This document shows, one piece after another, positions 7,763 through 17,767 of a stretch of DNA of 64,000 nucleotides. Source of the stretch: JAUVXJ01 sp034411995 (GTDB lineage: Bacteria; Chloroflexota; Anaerolineae; UBA7937; B3-Chlor); contig DAOUME010000004.1 in assembly GCA_034411995.1 (NCBI GenBank), forward strand, positions 1-64,000, given 5' to 3'. The notes beneath the pieces were generated by a model. That model searched no databases. It was not told where the DNA came from and worked only from the letters and a program-made list of their open reading frames with translations. Position 1 is the stretch's first letter; every line of letters begins with the position of its first letter. A program made the translations under genes and the position numbers.

Positions 7763-9618
7763 ATGAACAAGCTGCCGTGGCAAGAGCGATATGGTGAGAA
7801 GCTGCAGCCAGCTCGACGGGCGCTGCGTGTGGTCAAGCGGGGCGACAGCGTGTTCATCGGGTCGGGTGCCGGGGCGCCCCAGCTCCTGGTGGAGGAGCTG
7901 GCTAAGATGTCTCAGGAGTTCGCGGACAACGAGATAGTCCACCTGTGGACTCTAGGCTCGCCCCCTACACGCAGCCGAAGTTCAAGTATCAGTTCCGGCA
8001 CAACGCCTTCTTCATCGGCGACAACGTGAGGGACGCCGTAGCGGAAGGTCGCGCCGACTACACCCCCATTTTCCTGTCGGAGATCCCGAAGCTGTTCAGA
8101 ACGCGACGTATGCAGCTTGACGTGGCGATCATTCAAGTGACGCCACCGAACGAGCACGGTTTTTGTAGCTTTGGCGTTTCTGTGGACATCGTCAAGCCAG
8201 CCGCTGAGTGTGCTGACTACGTGATCGCCGAGGTCAACCCGCACATGCCCTGGACGCTGGGCAACAGCTTCATTCACGTCAACGACATCGACGTCCTGGT
8301 GGAGCATGAGGCCCCCATACCGGAACTCTCCTACCCGGAAGCTGACGACGTGGCCCGCGGCATCGGAGAGAACATAGCGCGCTTGATCGATGACGGGTCC
8401 GCGTTGCAGATGGGGATCGGGACCATTCCCGACTCGATCCTGGCTTCGCTGACCGAGAAGAAGGACCTGGGTGTGCACACGGAGATGCTTTCAGACGGGG
8501 TGATCGACCTGGTGGAAGCTGGTGTGTTGACCAACGCCAGAAAGACCCTGCATCGAGGGAAGATCATCGCCAGCTTCGTCATGGGCACCAGGCGCCTCTA
8601 CGACTGGGTGAATGAGAACCCCTTCATAGAGTTCCATCCCTCTGATTACGTGAATGATCCCTTCGTCATCAGCCAGAACGACAACATGGTGGCCATCAAC
8701 TCGGCCCTGGAGGTTGATCTTACCGGCCAGGTCTGCTCCGATTCCATCGGTTACCTTTTCTACAGCGGCATTGGTGGCCAGGTGGACATGATCCGAGGAG
8801 CGGCGAGGTCGAGGGGCGGAAAGCCGATCATCGCCCTGCCCTCCACGGCGAAGGATGGCGCAGTGTCGAGGATCGTGTCGCGCCTTTCCGAGGGCGCCAG
8901 GGTGGTCACCACGCGAGGCGACGTGCATTACGTGGTGACCGAATATGGGGAAGCGTATCTTCACGGCAAGAACATCCGAGAGCGCGCGCTGGCGTTGATC
9001 AACATCGCCCATCCCGACTTTCGCAAGGAGCTGTTGGATGAGGCTAAAGCCAGGAAATACACCTTCGTAGACCAGTTGCCCCCATTGGGAGTCTATCCCG
9101 CGGATCTGGAGAAGAGGTTTACCTTGCGAGATGGTGCTGAGGTGCTGCTCAGGCCCATCAAACCGACCGACGAGCGACTGGAACAGGAGTTGTTGTACTC
9201 CCTATCTGATCGGAGCGTCTATCTACGGTTCTTCAGTGCCATGAGCGCTTTCCCGCATGAGCGGGTTCAGTACTACACCACGGTGGACTACGACGAGCAC
9301 ATGGCCATCGTGGCCATCGACTCCAGCAGCGGCGAGGAGCAGATGATCGGAGTGGGCAGGTACGTCAAGGAAAAGAACTCCGACATGGCGGAACTGGCCT
9401 TGCTCGTGCGCGACGATTGGCAGGGACGGGGTGTGGGCACGCTGATGCACCGTTACCTGCAGCAGATCGCGCGGGCTCACAAGATTGGAGGGTTCAAAGG
9501 GGAGGTTCTCGAGCAGAACCGGGGTGCTCTCCACGTGTTCACCAGACTTGGCCGGAACGCGAAGACCCAGTATGAAGATGGGATCTACACTGTGAGTTAC
9601 AGGTTCGACGATGAGTGA
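7763..9618 (+). CDS. Acetyl-CoA hydrolase/CoA-transferase fused to a GNAT acetyltransferase, frameshifted near 7957
   Basis: Residues up to about 440 resemble the 4-hydroxybutyrate CoA-transferase/acetyl-CoA hydrolase family (GSGAGAPQLL, GIGTIPDSIL, LHTEMLSDG-like VHTEMLSDG, FYSGIGGQVDMIRGA). The last 170 residues are a GNAT domain with the acetyl-CoA loop DDWQGRGVGTLM. This fusion is known in other bacteria. The frame is broken: the start to 7957 (ending HLWTLG) is in one frame and the rest (from APYTQPKF) in the next lower one. One base is missing between GGC and TCGCCC. The start ATG 7763 has a GAAGG ribosome site. Either a true mutation or a base-calling error; if corrected the product is 618 residues. 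Confidence 0.85.
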
Positions 9619-9867
9619 ACGTCAGTCTGACGAGGTTCCTCCCCGGTCGCAGACAAGCGGCCAGTGGCCACCAGTCCAGGCCAGGGCCATCGTCCGGTGA
9701 TTGGTTCACGTCGGCGCTCCCTTGTGCCCTCCAGCCGTGAGGACTGTGCCAGGCTTGCGTCCACGAGAAGCTATGCGCCTGGCAGCGGGTCACATCGAGA
9801 GGGCCTGTGTCCATTCGCCACCACATGGTGCGGCAGTAGCCGTGCTACGAAAGGAGAAACTTAGGGA

Positions 9868-12312
9868 ATGGCAGTTCGTGAGTTACGGCCCGAGGAGTTG
9901 AGGCGTACGTGCGATCCGAATCAATTCTCCTTCAAGTCCACGTCCGAGTTGACGGGGTTGTCCGAAATCATCGGGCAGGCCAGAGCAGCCAGGGCCATAG
10001 ACTTCGGCATCGAGATGCCGTGCCCCGGCTATAACATCTATGCTCTAGGACCCAGCGGTTCAGGGAGGGCCACCGTCATTGAGGATTTCCTCCAAAGGAA
10101 GGCAGCAAGCGGTACGCCACCTGATAGTTGGGCGTACGTCAACAACTTCGACGATCCGTATCAGCCCCTAGCCCTGCGCATGCCTTCAGACAAGGGCTGT
10201 GCGGTCCGGGACGAGGTGGATGCGCTGCTGGACGATCTTCGCGCGGAGCTGCCAAGGGCCTTCGAGGGCGAACAGTACCAGGAGCACTACAGCGCTATCG
10301 GACGGAAACTGGAGGAGGACAGGAGTTCCAAGCTCAAGAGCCTCGAGGCCAGGATGATCGAACGCGGCTTCGCTTTGCTGACCACGCCCATGGGGTTGGT
10401 CATCGCTCCGGTCCTCAACGGAGAAGTGCTGAACCGGGAGCAGTACGACCAACTGCCTGGAGAGAAGAAATCGGAGCTGGAGGAGTACCGTCCCAAACTG
10501 CAAGCTGAGCTGGAGAAGACGCTTCGCGAGGTGCGCTTGCTGGAGAGAGACGCCAAAGCGCGGCTGCATAAGCTGGATGAAGAGACGGCGGCGTTCACCA
10601 TCGGCCACCACTTCGAGAGCCTGAGGACCAAGTACGCGGACGTGAGCGGCTTGATCCAGTTCCTGGATGCTGTGCAGAAGGATATCCTCGCCAAGGTGGA
10701 GGAGTTCAAGAGGGATTCGTCCTCCGGGGACGAAGGGCCATCAGCCACGGGAGAGGGTCCTTTCGCCTTCATGGTGCGCTTCAGGCGGTCGCCCTTCGAC
10801 AAGTACAGGATCAACGTGATCGTGGATAGCAGTGAGGTAAAAGGTGCGCCTGTGATCCACGAGAGCAACCCCTCCTATCACAATCTGCTTGGTCGTGTCG
10901 AACACCGGGCCGAGTTCGGCACGCTGGTGACCGACTATAGTGCCATCAAGGCCGGAGCCCTTCATCGGGCCAATGGGGGGTACCTCATCGTCGATGTGCT
11001 GGACATGCTGAGAAACCCCCTGGCCTGGGAGGGCCTCAAGCGCGCTTTGAGGAATCGAGAGATCAAGATCGAGGAAATGGCTCAGCAACTGAGTCTGATC
11101 GCGACCGCCACGCTGGCTCCGGAGCCCATCCCCCTCGACGTCAAGGTGGTGCTCATCGGAGATCCCGCCACCTACTATCTACTCTACAACCTGGACGAGG
11201 ATTTCCAGGAGCTCTTCAAGGTGAAGGCCGATTTTGCCGCAGACATGGAGTGGTCATCTGACAACCTGGAGAAGGTCGCGCTGTTCGTCCACGACAGGTG
11301 CCAGGAGGGCGAGCTGCGCCATTTCGAGTTGGGCGCCGTGGCCAAAGTGGTGGAGCACGCGGCCCGCATGGTAGAGGACCAGGAGAAACTCAGCACGCGG
11401 TTCGGCCTCCTCAAGGACGTGATCCACGAAGCCAGCTACTGGGCCGGCCGGAACGATCACGAACTGGTGACGGCTGAAGATGTGCAGGAGGCCATCCAGG
11501 AGAAGGTATATCGAGCCAACCAGATCGAGGAGCAGATACGGGAGCAGATAGACAAGGGCCTGATCATGGTGGACACGGTGGGCGAAGTCGTGGGCCAGGT
11601 GAATGGCCTGTCCATCATCAACCTGGGCGACTACTACTTCGGAAGGCCGTCCCGCATCACAGCTCAGACGTTCATGGGCCGGGCAGGTGTGGTCAACATC
11701 GAGCGCGAGGCCAAGATGAGCGGCAACATTCACGACAAGGGAGTCATGATTCTATCAGGCTACCTGGGGGGCAAGTACGCGCAGGACAAGCCACTGAACC
11801 TGTCGGCCAGCATCTGCTTCGAGCAGTCATACGGGGCGGTCGATGGTGATAGTGCGTCTTCGACTGAGCTGTACGCGCTGCTGTCCAGATTGTCAGGGTT
11901 GCCGATCAGGCAGGGTATCGCGGTCACGGGCTCTGTGAACCAGAGGGGTGAGGTCCAGCCGGTAGGAGGCGTTACCAGGAAGATCGAAGGGTTCTACGAT
12001 GTCTGCCGCATCAAGGGTAGCACCGACGGTCAGGGCGTGATCATGCCAGAGCAGAATGTGAAGAACCTGATGCTTCGTGAAGACGTGGTGGAGGCAGTTC
12101 GTGAGGGCCAGTTCCACGTGTACGCGGTAGAGACGATCGACGATGGCATAGGGATCTTGACGGGCCGGGATGCGGGCGAGAGGCAGGAGGACGGATCCTA
12201 CCCGGAGGGCACGGTCAACCACCTGGTTGACGAGCAATTGAACGACCTGGCCACGAAGCTAAAGGACTTCGGCAAGAAGGAAGAAAAGGCGAACGACGAC
12301 CAGGAAGCTTAG
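9868..12312 (+). CDS. Lon-like ATP-dependent protease (AAA_32 / LonB type)
   Basis: This 814-residue protein has an N-terminal ATPase region (Walker A-like GPSGSGRAT near residue 54), a long coiled-coil insert (about 130-270), and a C-terminal Lon protease domain. The catalytic serine is in DGDSASSTELYALLS and the lysine in GGVTRKIEGFYD, the normal Ser-Lys dyad. The Walker A lysine is arginine, a change I recall in this Lon subfamily, so ATP use may differ from classic Lon. The ATG at 9868 has AAAGGAG 11 bases upstream. Its stop overlaps that of the convergent lipoprotein gene. Confidence 0.87.
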   Translation: MAVRELRPEELRRTCDPNQFSFKSTSELTGLSEIIGQARAARAIDFGIEMPCPGYNIYALGPSGSGRATVIEDFLQRKAASGTPPDSWAYVNNFDDPYQPLALRMPSDKGCAVRDEVDALLDDLRAELPRAFEGEQYQEHYSAIGRKLEEDRSSKLKSLEARMIERGFALLTTPMGLVIAPVLNGEVLNREQYDQLPGEKKSELEEYRPKLQAELEKTLREVRLLERDAKARLHKLDEETAAFTIGHHFESLRTKYADVSGLIQFLDAVQKDILAKVEEFKRDSSSGDEGPSATGEGPFAFMVRFRRSPFDKYRINVIVDSSEVKGAPVIHESNPSYHNLLGRVEHRAEFGTLVTDYSAIKAGALHRANGGYLIVDVLDMLRNPLAWEGLKRALRNREIKIEEMAQQLSLIATATLAPEPIPLDVKVVLIGDPATYYLLYNLDEDFQELFKVKADFAADMEWSSDNLEKVALFVHDRCQEGELRHFELGAVAKVVEHAARMVEDQEKLSTRFGLLKDVIHEASYWAGRNDHELVTAEDVQEAIQEKVYRANQIEEQIREQIDKGLIMVDTVGEVVGQVNGLSIINLGDYYFGRPSRITAQTFMGRAGVVNIEREAKMSGNIHDKGVMILSGYLGGKYAQDKPLNLSASICFEQSYGAVDGDSASSTELYALLSRLSGLPIRQGIAVTGSVNQRGEVQPVGGVTRKIEGFYDVCRIKGSTDGQGVIMPEQNVKNLMLREDVVEAVREGQFHVYAVETIDDGIGILTGRDAGERQEDGSYPEGTVNHLVDEQLNDLATKLKDFGKKEEKANDDQEA

Positions 12313-13043
12313 TATCCGGAGGGGACCAACCCTTCGGCTCGCACCGTGCATCTGTCTACGTCCCCGGCCAACGCCCCCAGGCTGACCAGGAAATCGGACG
12401 AGCCATGGGCTGGGATGACGCGGTCGGTGGCACGACCGGTGGCGATGGCCTCGATCTTGCCCTTCGCGTCATAGCAGGTGACCGAGAGGGTCACCGATTG
12501 GGCATCCTGAGGGCCAGCATTGTGCACCCGGCCCAGAACCTCGTAGGGTACCCACTCCCCTACCCGTCCCGAGACCTCGACAACCTCGAGCGCAGGATGC
12601 AGCAGTCGCGCCAGGTAGTCGGCACGCTGGGCGTCAATCTCGAGGTCGTGGCTTGCGAACTCGGGATGGGTCAGGAAGAAGACCACCAGCACTGGAGCCA
12701 CGTCGCCAGCTTCCAGCAGGTCTAGCCGCGCGTACGCTGACTGAGAGGCTATCGCCCTCCCCTCCTCGTCCCGCAGCACGACCGTCGCGGAGATATTCTC
12801 GACGGGGCAGTCGTTCGTGTTCTCTACCTCCATGAGAAAGCGCAAGCTTCCTACGGGGTCCTGATAGGGAGTCTCCGAGAGTATCTCGAAGGCCAGGGGC
12901 GGAGTGGGCGTGGGCGAGGCCGTCGGGATGCGCGAGGGGGTGGCCTCGCGCTGCGCCGTTGCCTCAGGAGGGAGGGGGCCATCGAGGCACGAAGTGAGGA
13001 AAACAGGGATGAGTAGCAGGACGAGGAGGCGCTTTACCCGCAT
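12309..13043 (-). CDS. Secreted lipoprotein with FxLYD-type immunoglobulin-like domains
   Basis: This 244-residue protein begins with a lipoprotein signal peptide (lipobox LTSC, Cys 19) and a Thr/Pro-rich spacer to about residue 48. Two similar beta domains follow, each with the pattern of an FxLYD domain: EVENTNDCPVENISATVVLRD and then RVHNAGPQDAQSVTLSVTCYDAKGK. Such domains are generic extracytoplasmic modules of unknown binding target. It lies 7 bases downstream of trmD on the same strand. The second domain resembles the C-terminal domain of the protein at 42300-44015. Confidence 0.75.
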   Translation of the reverse strand: MRVKRLLVLLLIPVFLTSCLDGPLPPEATAQREATPSRIPTASPTPTPPLAFEILSETPYQDPVGSLRFLMEVENTNDCPVENISATVVLRDEEGRAIASQSAYARLDLLEAGDVAPVLVVFFLTHPEFASHDLEIDAQRADYLARLLHPALEVVEVSGRVGEWVPYEVLGRVHNAGPQDAQSVTLSVTCYDAKGKIEAIATGRATDRVIPAHGSSDFLVSLGALAGDVDRCTVRAEGLVPSGY

Positions 13044-13050
13044 GCGTCAA

Positions 13051-13791
13051 TCAGTCGGCTTTTCGTTGAAGCGATTCTATGAAGGCCTGCTCTTCTTCGG
13101 TCAGGTGGGCTCCTCGAAGCAGATCTGGCCGGCGTTCGTAGGTCCTGCGCAAGGCCTCGCGGCGCCTCCACAGATCGACCGCCGCGTGGTTTCCGGAGAC
13201 GAGTACTTCCGGGACGCCGTGTCCCCTGAAGATAGCGGGCCGAGTGTACTGTGGGTGTTCCAACCCTCCGTCTGCGTGGGAGTCCTTCCTGGTCGCTGCT
13301 GGATCACCGAGGGCTCCGGGTACCAGCCTGGTCACAGCGTCCACGACGACCATGGCTGGGATCTCTCCACCGGTGAGCACGTAGTCTCCGATGGAAAGTT
13401 CGTCGTTGGCCAGGAATCTCCGGACCCGTTCGTCTACGCCCTCGTAGCGGCCACAGATGAGCAGGATTCTGGGATGGTTCGCCAGCTCCCAGGCGACCTT
13501 CTGAGTAAAGAGCCGACCCTGGGGGCTCAGCAGAATGATGGGCACCTGGGGCGGAGGGTCCTTTCCCAGGACGTCTTCCACAGCCTGGAAGATAGGTTCC
13601 GGCTTCATGACCATGCCGCCCCCGCCACCGTAGGGCGTGTCGTCTGTGACTCGATGCTTGTCAGTGGCGTAATCCCGGACGTTGTGGATGGCCATGGAGA
13701 TCAGACCCTGGGCGATGGCTCGCTGAATGATGCTTTCCTGAAATGGTGTCTCAAACATCTGGGGAAAGAGAGTCAGTATGTCGAAATGCAT
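13051..13791 (-). CDS. trmD: tRNA (guanine37-N1)-methyltransferase TrmD
   Basis: This 246-residue SPOUT-family methyltransferase makes m1G37 in tRNAs that read CNN codons, preventing frameshifts. It has the N-terminal DILTLFPQMF, the TPYGGGGGMVMKPEP motif, LLICGRYEGVDERV and the trefoil-knot signature DYVLTGGEIPAMVVVDAVTRL. Neighbours are unusual: no rpsP, rimM or rplS are next to it, unlike the common ribosomal operon. It precedes the lipoprotein gene by 7 bases. Confidence 0.95.
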   Translation of the reverse strand: MHFDILTLFPQMFETPFQESIIQRAIAQGLISMAIHNVRDYATDKHRVTDDTPYGGGGGMVMKPEPIFQAVEDVLGKDPPPQVPIILLSPQGRLFTQKVAWELANHPRILLICGRYEGVDERVRRFLANDELSIGDYVLTGGEIPAMVVVDAVTRLVPGALGDPAATRKDSHADGGLEHPQYTRPAIFRGHGVPEVLVSGNHAAVDLWRRREALRRTYERRPDLLRGAHLTEEEQAFIESLQRKAD

Positions 13792-13981
13792 CCGGCTGCC
13801 CTCCGGCTGCTCGGATTCTACTGCATCCGCGGCCTCAATTCAACCCGTGGCGTGGCTGGGGGATAACCGTTGTCTCTGACTGGGAGCTGCGCCCTGCTAG
13901 AGTACACGTTGGGCACCACTTCTGCACTGATCGAGCCTGCTTCGTATGTCCATGGCACCGCCACCCTGGCGCCGGCTACCC

Positions 13982-14010
13982 TTGCTCGCCTCTCAGGGCT
14001 GTGCTATAAT
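13982..14010 (+). promoter_or_regulatory. Extended -10 promoter for the zinc-ribbon cluster
   Basis: TTGCTC (13982-13987), 17-bp spacer, TGC plus perfect TATAAT (14005-14010). The extended -10 compensates for a poor -35. Predicted start about 14017, giving a short leader containing GGAG before ATG 14031. Confidence 0.68.
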
Positions 14011-14030
14011 GCTGCCATCGGAGAGCAAGG

Positions 14031-14402
14031 ATGCCTGACCACCACAAGTGCCATGAGTGCGGCTACCTGAACGAGCAGGGGGCGGCCTTCTGCGGCAACT
14101 GCGGCAGCCCGTTGCGAGCTGCCGGGCCGAGGCCCCCAACACCGCCGTCCACACTTCCAGAGGAGGTGGCAGTCGTGGCCCGACCGGCGAGAGACGGCGC
14201 GCAGGGCCTGGAGACGAATACGTTTTCGGAGTCGTCTCCTCGGGAGTGCCCAAGCTGCCACTATGCGGCTGCTGCTGAAGACTTGTTCTGCAGACGTTGC
14301 GGCGCGAGCTTGGTTCTCAGGCCCTTGTTCTGCAAGCGGTGTGGAGACCCCCTGGACGCGGACGAAAGGTTCTGCAACCGATGTGGCCTCCCCCTGGGGT
14401 GA
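14031..14402 (+). CDS. Multi zinc-ribbon protein
   Basis: This 123-residue soluble protein holds CxxC pairs making up several zinc ribbons: CHECGYLN...FCGNCGSPL near the N-terminus, then CPSCHYAAAAEDLFCRRCG, FCKRCGDPLDADERFCNRCGLPLG at the C-terminus. A Thr/Pro-rich region separates the first ribbon from the others. No enzymatic domain is present, so it is most likely a binding or adaptor protein. It precedes two membrane proteins by 30 bases and may be cotranscribed with them. Confidence 0.75.
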   Translation: MPDHHKCHECGYLNEQGAAFCGNCGSPLRAAGPRPPTPPSTLPEEVAVVARPARDGAQGLETNTFSESSPRECPSCHYAAAAEDLFCRRCGASLVLRPLFCKRCGDPLDADERFCNRCGLPLG

Positions 14403-14432
14403 TCTCGCGGGTTCGCGCGAGGAGAAGAAGCT

Positions 14433-15380
14433 GTGAGACCTGAGGAACTGGAAGACCAATTCCGTGACTTGAAGGCCCGGGCAGAGGATGGTGCCATCTC
14501 GGATGAGGAGTTCGAGGCACAGTTGCGGGAGTTCCTGTTTCGGGACGACTCAGGGACCTATTGGACGCTCGGCGCCCAGACGGAGAAATGGTATCGGCAC
14601 CAGGATGGGGACTGGATTCAGGCTGAGCCTCCGGCGAGGCTCGAGCGCTCCACGGAGCAGGAACAGGAATCTCGTGTCGAGCCTCCCGTCCCTTCTCCCC
14701 CTCTGAGGTCCCGCCTTCCGGCGCGGGCCGTCTTTGGCGGCGCGGCGCTGGTTTTCTTTGTCTGTCTGGTTGTGGTGGCCGTCTTATCTTTCCAGTATGG
14801 CTTGATGTCTTCAATCCCGGGAGCAGCTACGGAGAGCCCCAGCCTGGCGCCTACGCTCGCCGAGACACCCCGGCCCCAACGCACACCCTCACCGACACCC
14901 GAAGTAATCACGGGCTCACCCATGTCCGAGGGCTCACCATCGCCTGTGGCCACCGCCACGCAGCAAGGGCCCGTGTCGACAACTCGTCCCAGCGCCACTG
15001 CCATGCCAAGCCCCAGCACGACTCCTGAGCCGACTCCCACGCTCAGGCACGGGGCTCCGACGCTGTTGCTGCCGGAAGACGGCACAGAGCGTGGTCCCGG
15101 GTACGATGCGGTATTGATCTGGGAACCGGTAGACAACATGGGGGACGACGAGTATTATCACGCGGAGGCGTGCTGGAACGAGTGTACTGTATTCTGGGGT
15201 GCCTACGTGAAGGAGCCGACGTACACTTTCCCGGATTTCAAGCGCGGCGACTCCGTAGATGACAAGTTTCATTGGCACGTTACCGTCAGGTCGCAGCAGG
15301 GCGAGGTACCTGAAGGACCTCTCGATCCCCCAACCAGCCCGCCCAGCGAGACTTGGGTGTTCATCTTCCCGCTCGACTAG
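14433..15380 (+). CDS. Single-pass membrane protein with a repeated N-terminal module and an FN3-like extracellular domain
   Basis: This 315-residue protein starts with a module (about 1-70) ending YWTLGAQTEKWYRHQDGDWIQ, also present in the next gene. One membrane segment (about 100-125) follows, then a Thr/Pro-rich stretch and a C-terminal domain beginning APTLLLPEDGTERG that looks like a fibronectin-type domain and resembles the end of the protein at 40447-41634. I cannot name a function. The order suggests a cytoplasmic module linked through one membrane helix to an outside binding domain. Confidence 0.65.
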   Translation: MRPEELEDQFRDLKARAEDGAISDEEFEAQLREFLFRDDSGTYWTLGAQTEKWYRHQDGDWIQAEPPARLERSTEQEQESRVEPPVPSPPLRSRLPARAVFGGAALVFFVCLVVVAVLSFQYGLMSSIPGAATESPSLAPTLAETPRPQRTPSPTPEVITGSPMSEGSPSPVATATQQGPVSTTRPSATAMPSPSTTPEPTPTLRHGAPTLLLPEDGTERGPGYDAVLIWEPVDNMGDDEYYHAEACWNECTVFWGAYVKEPTYTFPDFKRGDSVDDKFHWHVTVRSQQGEVPEGPLDPPTSPPSETWVFIFPLD

Positions 15381-15505
15381 AAGAGCACTGTAGAGACGCC
15401 AGTTCGAGCACTGCACGGTGTGGCTGCACAGGGCTACCCCCGCCCCGCCGCTGGTCCTACCAGAGAGACCCCGAGCTGCGTCTTGGACGAACAGGGAGGC
15501 ACGTC

Positions 15506-17740
15506 ATGGACTTTGCTGACGCCGAAAGAGGCTTCAGAGAACTCAAGAGAAAACTGGATGCCGGCGAGATCGATGAGCGGAAGTTCGAGGCCGAGCTGCG
15601 GCATCTTCAAGTCTTGGATCGAGAAGGCCGCTACTGGATGATCGGAGCTCAGAGCGGTTTATGGTACTACTACGACGGAGAGCGGTGGATCCAGGGCGAG
15701 CCCCCTGCAGAACAGGTTTCCCCTTCCGCACAAGCTGCTCCGCCCATGCCACCGTCGTCTCCTCAGTCAGTGCGGTCCGCTGTGCCGGGCCCCGAGCACC
15801 GGGGGAGAGGATCCGGTCTAATCGTCCCCGTGGTGGTGGCGGTGGTGGCCCTGTGCTGTCTACTCGGCGGACTGTCGGTGGTCATCTCGGAGTTCATGTT
15901 GCCCAGCCGACCACTCAGCACACTGGTCACCGGCCTGGTGGGCGGGACCCCGGCGTTTCCCGGTGTGGGTACCGTGCCGGCAGCATCGCCAACGACAGGT
16001 GCGTCGGCCAGCGAGTACGTCGCGAGAGGGGATGCTCTCTTCAACGAGGGCCGATACGACGACGCCATCGCGCAGTATGAACTGGCACTCGGTGTCGAGC
16101 CGCAGGACGCCGAAATCTACGCCAGACTGGGCCAGGCCTACGTGCAACTGGATAGCTGCAACAGGGCTATTCCGGAGTTCCAGCAGGCGCTGGCCATCGA
16201 TCCCGACCTCGAGAGCGCACAGGCGGGACTGATCGAATGCGGTGGTTCCCTGCCGGCTGGGGTCTCGTTCTCCTCCTATGGCAGGACTGACTTGAACTTC
16301 TCTATGCTGTATCCCAGCACGTGGTTCGTCCGAGAGGAAGAACTTCAGAGCATCTTCGCGGAGAACGAGGAGGACATAGATTTCCTGCGGGGCAACATCT
16401 TCTTCATTAGTTCCTTGATGTTGTCTCCAGACGAGGAAGGGATGGACAGCATGGGCGCGCTGATCAAAGCGCGTCAGCTCATCGACCTGCCCATAGGGTC
16501 CCAACTGGGTGGTGTGGAGCAAGCCACCTTCGCTGGGTGGGAATGGGCCACGGTGCGAGGAGAGATCTCTGGGCTTCAGGCCCCCACGACGATCTACATT
16601 GCTGCGACGGTGAAGGATTCCACGTGGTACGGGACTTGGGCCATCGGGCCGTCGGAGACGTGGGAACAGGTTTCGTGGCCCATTTTCAGAGTCATGGCCG
16701 GCAGCGTACAGTTGGGTCAGGTAGTGGCTCAGGTCTCCCCTACCTCTGAGATCACACCGACTGGTGGAACACCGGAGGCCACGCCTGAGGGGTCGCCGCA
16801 GCCGACTGTAACCGTGGCTCCATCGACGACGCCGAGTCAACCGGGCGCCAGCCCCACGGTTCCTGCGCCTACCTCCACCCCGAAGCCCCCAACGCTCAGT
16901 GGCAAAATCGCCTATCCCAGATACGTGGGTGGACAGACTCACTACGAGATTCACGTCGCCGACATCAGCGGCAATGACATCAGCGTGATTCCCACAGGCA
17001 GTGAGCCTGCTCTGGATCTGGCGGGTAACCGCATCGCCTACAGGTCGTGGGACAGCAGCAACCGGGGAATGGTGATCTCGAATGTCGGAGGCGGCGGCCG
17101 GGAGCGGCCGCGTGGGGGCGCCGAACCCCTGGAAGACAGTGTCCCTCGTTGGTCCCCTGATGGCCAATCCCTGGTCTATGCCACCAAGAGGTTTGGGCCC
17201 CACCACAACTCCCAGCTACGCACACATCAACTATCGAACCATTCCGAGATCGACCTCGGCCTGGGGGACAACCCTGACTGGTCAAACGATGGTTCGCGGG
17301 TTGTGGCCAAAGGCAACGCCCTGGTGATCATGAGCAGCACCGGTGGCAATGTCAGGCAACTCACCAACGATCCCAGTGATTCTTCGCCGGATTGGTCTCC
17401 CGTGGGCAGCAAGATCGCCTTCATGCGCAATACGGGCGGGAACTGGGACATCTGGGTGATCAACGCCGATGGCACTGGAGAGACCAGGCTGACCACGGCG
17501 GATTCCGTCGACGGTTTGCCTGCATGGTCGCCGGATGGCGCCAACATAGCGTTCCTCTCTGATCGTGGTGGCACCTGGGCCATCTGGGTCATCGGGGCCA
17601 ACGGGAGCGGTGAGCGCAAGCTCTTTAACACGCGGTCTAGCACTTACGCCACCAGCGAACTGTTCGATGGAGAATGGTCTGGAGGAGACTCGAACAACCG
17701 CAGAAGCTGGATGGACGAGCAGATCTCCTGGTCGAGATAG
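15506..17740 (+). CDS. Membrane-anchored TPR and TolB-like propeller protein
   Basis: This protein (744 residues from ATG 15506, with GGGAGG just upstream; the frame stays open upstream to 15353) has the same N-terminal module as the preceding gene (about 1-65), a membrane helix (about 110-135), two TPR repeats (YVARGDALFNEGRYDDAI; YVQLDSCNRAI), an unknown middle domain with a Thr/Pro linker, and a C-terminal beta-propeller of TolB/PD40 repeats with several DWSPVGSKIAF / AWSPDGANIAFLSDR strands. These features suggest an extracytoplasmic scaffold. A strong hairpin terminator follows it. The substrate or partner is unknown. Confidence 0.72.
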   Translation: MDFADAERGFRELKRKLDAGEIDERKFEAELRHLQVLDREGRYWMIGAQSGLWYYYDGERWIQGEPPAEQVSPSAQAAPPMPPSSPQSVRSAVPGPEHRGRGSGLIVPVVVAVVALCCLLGGLSVVISEFMLPSRPLSTLVTGLVGGTPAFPGVGTVPAASPTTGASASEYVARGDALFNEGRYDDAIAQYELALGVEPQDAEIYARLGQAYVQLDSCNRAIPEFQQALAIDPDLESAQAGLIECGGSLPAGVSFSSYGRTDLNFSMLYPSTWFVREEELQSIFAENEEDIDFLRGNIFFISSLMLSPDEEGMDSMGALIKARQLIDLPIGSQLGGVEQATFAGWEWATVRGEISGLQAPTTIYIAATVKDSTWYGTWAIGPSETWEQVSWPIFRVMAGSVQLGQVVAQVSPTSEITPTGGTPEATPEGSPQPTVTVAPSTTPSQPGASPTVPAPTSTPKPPTLSGKIAYPRYVGGQTHYEIHVADISGNDISVIPTGSEPALDLAGNRIAYRSWDSSNRGMVISNVGGGGRERPRGGAEPLEDSVPRWSPDGQSLVYATKRFGPHHNSQLRTHQLSNHSEIDLGLGDNPDWSNDGSRVVAKGNALVIMSSTGGNVRQLTNDPSDSSPDWSPVGSKIAFMRNTGGNWDIWVINADGTGETRLTTADSVDGLPAWSPDGANIAFLSDRGGTWAIWVIGANGSGERKLFNTRSSTYATSELFDGEWSGGDSNNRRSWMDEQISWSR

Positions 17741-17767
17741 GAATCTGTTGACGCTACGCGATGTGGT

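Noticed and set aside
9620..9632. Small palindrome CGTCAG-T-CTGACG after the CoA-transferase gene
   Set aside because: Six-base arms and no T-tract; too weak to call a terminator.
15860..17206. Minus-strand open frame of 448 codons
   Set aside because: It is antisense to the propeller protein, has no recognisable motif and arises from GC-rich codon bias.
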